This document shows positions 60,394-64,000 of a DNA stretch of 64,000 nucleotides, piece after piece. The stretch spans positions 117,488 to 181,487 of the forward strand of contig JAGVDM010000006.1 in the NCBI GenBank assembly GCA_020058765.1. The letters run 5' to 3'. Position numbers and translations under genes: made by a program. The first letter of the stretch is position 1. The number at the start of each line of letters is the position of its first letter. Below the pieces are notes generated by a model that worked only from the letters and a program-made list of their open reading frames with translations, made no database searches and was not told where the DNA came from. Origin of the DNA: Candidatus Peribacterales bacterium (GTDB taxonomy: Bacteria > Patescibacteriota > Gracilibacteria > Peribacterales > Peribacteraceae).

Positions 60394-61845
60394 CTACTGC
60401 TTCTGCAAGACAGCGACTGTTTCGATGTGCGCGGTATGCGGGAACATATCCACCGGTTGTACCGACCGCAACTCGTAGCCCTTTTGCAGGAAGAACCCCA
60501 GATCGCGTGCAAATGTTGCCGGATTGCAGGAGACGTACACGATCTTCTGTGGACTGTGTGCGATAACTGCCTCACGCGCATCTGGGTGCAAACCCGCACG
60601 CGGAGGATCCACAACAATAGTGGAGAATGCGTACTTCGCACCCGCTTTGAGCTGATCTTGCATGACCTGTTCTACCCGGCCTTTATAGAAGCTAATGTTC
60701 CCAATCCGATTCTTCCCTGCGCTACGTAAAGCATCTTCTACGGCATCAGGATGACTCTCAATACCCACGACCTTCTCGCAGAATCGAGCCAGGTACTGAC
60801 CAATGGTACCCATGCCGCAATAGGCATCGAGTACCACGTCTCGTGGCCCAAGGTCGGCTGCCTGCGCGATTGCCTGGTAGAGCTTTTCTGCACCAAACGT
60901 ATTGGTTTGGAAGAACGAGAACGGAGAAATGTCGAACCGTAGATCGAAGAGCTGCTCAGTAATGGTGGTGCCACCAACGAGGGGATGCACTTTCGCCTGC
61001 TCCACCCGATCATTCATACCAGTGTTCTCTACAATCAGGAGAGACTTGAGGCCGCTGCGACCGGCGAACCGCATGAAATGCTGGAACAGTGGTTCGAGTT
61101 CGCGCTTCTTTGCATTCACCACAAAGCCAATCATCTGCTCCCCTGTATGAATACCTCTACGTAGTAGCAGCGTGCGCAGTATGCCCCTGTGCGTTTTCGG
61201 GTTGTGCACGGAGATACGTGTTTCCTGCATAAAACGTCGCACATCGGCAATGAGCGATGGAAGTTGCTCATCGTATAGATGGCACTCTGTTACCGGGAAC
61301 ACTGTCGACCACTGGCCGGGCTTGTGGTAGCCAATGGTGGGATTTTCATCAAAGTACACACGCTTAGTGCCCTGCTGTTCACTGCGCATGTTTTCGTACC
61401 CAAAAGACAACTCCAGCTTGTTGCGATAATGGAACACCTGCGGGCTCGGAATAATCTTGAGCACACGACCGGGCAAGCGCTTGCGCTCTTCGGGATCAAT
61501 TGGTGTGAGGTGCTCCAAGGTCTCGCGAACGATGTCTTCCTTGTAGGCGATCTGCTTGTTGTAGGCGAGGTTCTGCCAAACACAACCGCCACAATCCGCA
61601 AAGTGCTTACACCGCGGCATGATTTCATCTTTCGACTTTTTAAGGACTGCATCGACGCGCGCCTCGCAGTAGGAATCCTTCTTCCGAGTGATCGTAATCT
61701 CCAGCTGCTGCCCTGGAATACCGCCCGTAATAAACACTGCCATACCGTTCACATGCGCCAATCCAGCACCACCGAATGTGAGCTTCTCCACGGTAACCGT
61801 ATGGCGGCTTCCGCTGTGCAATGTAGGGGCTTCGGTACTTGACAT
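60394..61845 (-). CDS. rlmD: 23S rRNA (uracil1939-C5)-methyltransferase, RlmD/RumA type
   Basis: A 483-aa RNA m5U methyltransferase. A TRAM domain (VTVEKLTFGGAGLAHVNG) precedes the iron-sulphur Cys cluster (CKHFADCGGCVWQ), then the Rossmann domain with VLDAYCGMGTIGQYLA, VVDPPRAGLH and the catalytic-Cys block VYVSCNPATFARDL. This order fits RlmD or RlmCD rather than TrmA. Its start codon overlaps the -35 box of the divergent zincin gene. RlmH follows immediately. Confidence 0.93.
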   Translation of the reverse strand: MSSTEAPTLHSGSRHTVTVEKLTFGGAGLAHVNGMAVFITGGIPGQQLEITITRKKDSYCEARVDAVLKKSKDEIMPRCKHFADCGGCVWQNLAYNKQIAYKEDIVRETLEHLTPIDPEERKRLPGRVLKIIPSPQVFHYRNKLELSFGYENMRSEQQGTKRVYFDENPTIGYHKPGQWSTVFPVTECHLYDEQLPSLIADVRRFMQETRISVHNPKTHRGILRTLLLRRGIHTGEQMIGFVVNAKKRELEPLFQHFMRFAGRSGLKSLLIVENTGMNDRVEQAKVHPLVGGTTITEQLFDLRFDISPFSFFQTNTFGAEKLYQAIAQAADLGPRDVVLDAYCGMGTIGQYLARFCEKVVGIESHPDAVEDALRSAGKNRIGNISFYKGRVEQVMQDQLKAGAKYAFSTIVVDPPRAGLHPDAREAVIAHSPQKIVYVSCNPATFARDLGFFLQKGYELRSVQPVDMFPHTAHIETVAVLQKQ

Positions 61846-61867
61846 TATTGGTAAATTGAAGTATAAA
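61839..61867 (+). promoter_or_regulatory. Promoter of the secreted zincin gene
   Basis: TTGACA (61839-61844) and TATAAA (61862-61867) are exactly 17 bp apart, the best consensus promoter in the window. The -35 overlaps the rlmD start codon on the other strand. Confidence 0.8.
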
Positions 61868-61890
61868 TTGCTACTTTCGCACTACGCGTC

Positions 61891-62799
61891 TTGAAAACAA
61901 GACTACTACTCAGCATAGGCGTTCTTCTCTGCAGCAGCGGACTCTCTCCGCAGACCCTGCAGGCCGCAAGCGTACCACAGCAGAGTACTGCTGCAAGTGT
62001 AAAACTGACTGTACGTCGGGCAGCGCCCATCTTCTTTTTGGGTGCACCTGGCACTACCAAGAAGCAGGTGGCATCGCCATTCCTCGCCAGTGTACGCACG
62101 AGTGCCGTCGGAGTAGCACCGAAGCAGCGTGTGCAAACATTGCTCCCCGTAGTAGACCAAAAGGATATTGCCATGAAGCACCGGCAGATCGCCGATGAAG
62201 TACTGCGACTCATGCCAAAACCCTGCCGTGACACACTGAAGAATTTTTACGTACGCTACGACAACCCGAAGCAGCGCGGGCTCGCCGGCAAGAACACACT
62301 CATTCTTTCGGGCAACGTTTCCAATGAGGAATTCCGCGCATTGCTCGTACATGAACTAGGACACGTGTTCGACCTCAGCGAATCCACTGCTTGCCTGAGC
62401 GGCACGGCCAAGAGCGGTGAAAGTGAATTTAAAGATGGTAACGACAAGGTGTACCTGGATGATCCAAGCGTGCACTTTTACCGAATTTCCTGGAGCAATG
62501 AGAAGACAACACGTGCTGGCTCCAAGCCAGAGGATTTTGTGACGGGGTACGCATCATGGGATGCCTTCGAGGATTTCGGTGAAAGTATGGCGTACTTCGT
62601 GCTGCACAATGATGTGTTCCGTGAACGCGCCAAAACCAACGCTGCACTCGCTGCAAAGTATGCATGGTTCCAAACCTATCTGTTCCCGAATGGGATTGAA
62701 GTAGCCACAACGGAACACACCTGGACGGGCAAGGTGCCATGGGATGCTACCAAACTCCCTTACGTGTGGCTGGCACAGCAGATGATCGCAAAAAAGTAG
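61891..62799 (+). CDS. Secreted zincin-like metalloprotease
   Basis: A 302-aa exported protein with a signal peptide (about residues 1-26, LLLSIGVLLCSSGLSPQTLQA) and the zinc motif HELGHVFDLSE at about 152-162; a later EDFGESMAYFV could give the third ligand Glu. A basic N-terminal pro-like region (residues 27-80) precedes the catalytic part. Substrate unknown; it may process surface proteins. The start is a TTG at 61891, 24 bp beyond the -10 box, with no in-frame ATG placed as well. Confidence 0.8.
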   Translation: MKTRLLLSIGVLLCSSGLSPQTLQAASVPQQSTAASVKLTVRRAAPIFFLGAPGTTKKQVASPFLASVRTSAVGVAPKQRVQTLLPVVDQKDIAMKHRQIADEVLRLMPKPCRDTLKNFYVRYDNPKQRGLAGKNTLILSGNVSNEEFRALLVHELGHVFDLSESTACLSGTAKSGESEFKDGNDKVYLDDPSVHFYRISWSNEKTTRAGSKPEDFVTGYASWDAFEDFGESMAYFVLHNDVFRERAKTNAALAAKYAWFQTYLFPNGIEVATTEHTWTGKVPWDATKLPYVWLAQQMIAKK

Positions 62800-62849
62800 C
62801 AACGGTCTGCTCCCCATCGCTACAGGTTTAGGGTACGCTGCCGCGCAGA

Positions 62850-63653
62850 ATGCAGCGTTATTTTGCACTTCTCGTCTGCTGGCTCCTAGGCGATCTTGTC
62901 GTCTTCGTGGCAACGTACGCTCTCGCGTATTTCATTCGTGTTGGCTGGATCTTCTCTACCGATTTCCCATTCGAACGCTTCCTTGCTGTCTCTATAGTGG
63001 TAGCACCCCTCTGGCTGATGGTACTTATTGGTACGCGCACCTTTGCACTCACGCGTAGGCAGCGCAGCCCCCGCAACATGGCATACATCCTGTACGCAAC
63101 GGTAGTAGGTGTAGCGCTCTTCGCGCTGGCGTACTACTTCACGTTCGGCCTCTTCTTTAGCAGGCGCTTGCTTCTCTACGCACTCGCATTGAGCGCAACA
63201 GGCACGTGGGTATGGCACGTGCTCTTTGAGCAGATACTGCGCAGAGCGTTGCACACAAAACCGGTCTTCCGCGCGCTTGTGATTGGCGTTACCCGCGAAT
63301 CGAAAGAATTGATCGAAACACTCAACCGGGCACGCAGCCCCGTTGTGCCGGTAGCTATCCTGGACGGACGAGGAGCAAAAGAAACGGAGATCGATGGCGT
63401 GCCAGTACGCGGCAAGCTCAACAAATTGGAAGACGTAATACAGGGCGAACGCATTACGCACCTAATCCAATGTGCGGATCTGGAGCAATCGCTCAATCTG
63501 CTCTCCGCCTGCCGCCAGCACGGCATCACCTATATGCTGCTGCCCTCGGTGCTCGGCATTGTGGAGCGCGACGACCGGGTGACACCATTGGAGGGATTCC
63601 AAGTAACAGCAGTGCACCCCAGGGGCGGGCTCGTTTCGTGGTTGTTTGAATAA
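62850..63653 (+). CDS. Membrane protein with CoA-binding-3-like domain (polyprenyl glycosylphosphotransferase N-terminus only)
   Basis: A 267-aa protein with four membrane helices (about residues 5-27, 44-62, 74-98 and 105-122) and a Rossmann-like cytoplasmic domain (FRALVIGVTRESKELIETL; PVVPVAILDGRG; GITYMLLPSVLG). This is the N-terminal half of polyprenyl-phosphate sugar phosphotransferases such as WbaP/CapD-like proteins. The catalytic C-terminal domain is absent; the ORF stops cleanly after LVSWLFE. It may regulate or scaffold surface glycan assembly. A sugar nucleotidyltransferase gene follows 10 bp later. Confidence 0.78.
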   Translation: MQRYFALLVCWLLGDLVVFVATYALAYFIRVGWIFSTDFPFERFLAVSIVVAPLWLMVLIGTRTFALTRRQRSPRNMAYILYATVVGVALFALAYYFTFGLFFSRRLLLYALALSATGTWVWHVLFEQILRRALHTKPVFRALVIGVTRESKELIETLNRARSPVVPVAILDGRGAKETEIDGVPVRGKLNKLEDVIQGERITHLIQCADLEQSLNLLSACRQHGITYMLLPSVLGIVERDDRVTPLEGFQVTAVHPRGGLVSWLFE

Positions 63654-63663
63654 ACACACTGTC

Positions 63664-64000
63664 ATGCATGCTCTCATCCTCGCCGGCGGCTTTGCCACCC
63701 GGCTGTGGCCACTCACCGAGAAGCGCGCCAAACCGCTGCTTCCGCTCGCAGGAAAGCCAATTGTGCAGTACCTAGTGGAGAACATCCCTGCGCACATCCC
63801 TATTATTGTGAGCACCAATGCCGCATTTGCCGACGGGTTCACAGAATGGATTGCACGCATGGGGCGGAGCAACCTCACGCTCGCGGTAGAGGATGCACAT
63901 CATGATGACAAAAAGCTCGGCGCACTCGGTGCGGTGGCCGAATGGATCACGAAGGATGCGATTCATGAAGATCTTCTTTTGCTCACAGGAGACAACTACA
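63664..64000 (+). CDS. Sugar-1-phosphate nucleotidyltransferase (partial, runs off the window)
   Basis: The first 112 codons of an NTP-transferase gene. The N-terminus MHALILAGGFATRLWPLTE and KPLLPLAGKPIVQYL are the nucleotide-binding and catalytic signatures of glucose-1-phosphate thymidylyl-/uridylyl- or mannose-1-phosphate guanylyltransferases; LLTGDNY at the window edge is the metal-binding Asp region. Specificity cannot be told from this fragment. It belongs with the upstream membrane gene to a surface-polysaccharide locus. Confidence 0.88.
   Translation, partial: MHALILAGGFATRLWPLTEKRAKPLLPLAGKPIVQYLVENIPAHIPIIVSTNAAFADGFTEWIARMGRSNLTLAVEDAHHDDKKLGALGAVAEWITKDAIHEDLLLLTGDNY

Noticed and set aside
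1-64000. UGA recoded as Gly, as in Gracilibacteria/Absconditabacteria
   Set aside because: UGA is used as a normal stop in many genes (for example comEC and the ArsR-type gene), and long frames do not contain in-frame UGA.

Overview
The window reads as a compact bacterial chromosome segment: a little over 50% G+C by eye, standard code (UGA ends many genes, for example comEC), short intergenic gaps, many 1-4 bp stop/start overlaps and convergent 3' overlaps. There are about 59 protein genes, two tRNA-Glu genes and no rRNA. The mix of S-layer-homology proteins, many small Cys-rich zinc-ribbon proteins, few Shine-Dalgarno sites and unusual domain fusions suggests a Candidate Phyla Radiation bacterium, perhaps of the Peregrinibacteria/Peribacteria type. 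That placement is inference from gene content, not from a marker phylogeny.

Layout. 1-9 kb: a potassium channel, then pnp, three small genes including a TrpR-like regulator, and rpsO on the minus strand, followed by rmuC and a PcrA/UvrD helicase on the plus strand. 8.5-14.5 kb: an S-layer protein and a four-gene aromatic-pathway operon (unknown 140-aa protein, an internally duplicated prephenate-dehydratase/BacA-like protein, a TyrA-PheA fusion, AroB). 14.7-24 kb: rsmA, a short comEC behind a strongly structured leader, a methyltransferase, a VUT transporter, bcp, a nitroreductase, a surface protein with 43 perfectly phased 12-residue repeats, a cyclophilin lipoprotein, an AI-2E-family transporter and a cold-shock protein. 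24-38.7 kb: zinc proteins, a second S-layer protein, RlmI, DedA, a P-type Ca2+-ATPase, a second VUT transporter, a SET-domain protein, tRNA-Glu(CUC), a PH-domain protein, a UvrC with a large insert, a GT2 glycosyltransferase, L25 and a DUF3048 protein. 38.7-43.6 kb: HPF, a PKD-7TM protein and an ATP-grasp/retropepsin-like/DUF1704 fusion, followed by a tiny Cys/Gly ORF with its own terminator. 43.7-46 kb: tRNA-Glu(UUC) and a small island of foreign appearance (a DUF6166 gene and a surface protein with a planctomycete-type N-terminus and RTX-like repeats) around a palindromic promoter. 46-53.6 kb: an ArsR regulator, a DegT-family protein with His in place of the PLP lysine, MscL, an MFS transporter, AlkD and a membrane aminopropyltransferase-like protein. 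53.6-59.1 kb: an alpha-glucan operon (glucan synthase-like GT, GH57, GH15, ROK kinase). 59-64 kb: RlmH, RlmD, a secreted zincin and the start of a surface-sugar locus.

The strongest candidates for undescribed biology are the 43-repeat solenoid, the triple fusion with its 7TM partner, and the aromatic operon with the duplicated dehydratase-like protein. A window-wide pattern of -10 boxes only 5-9 nt before start codons points to widespread leaderless transcription.
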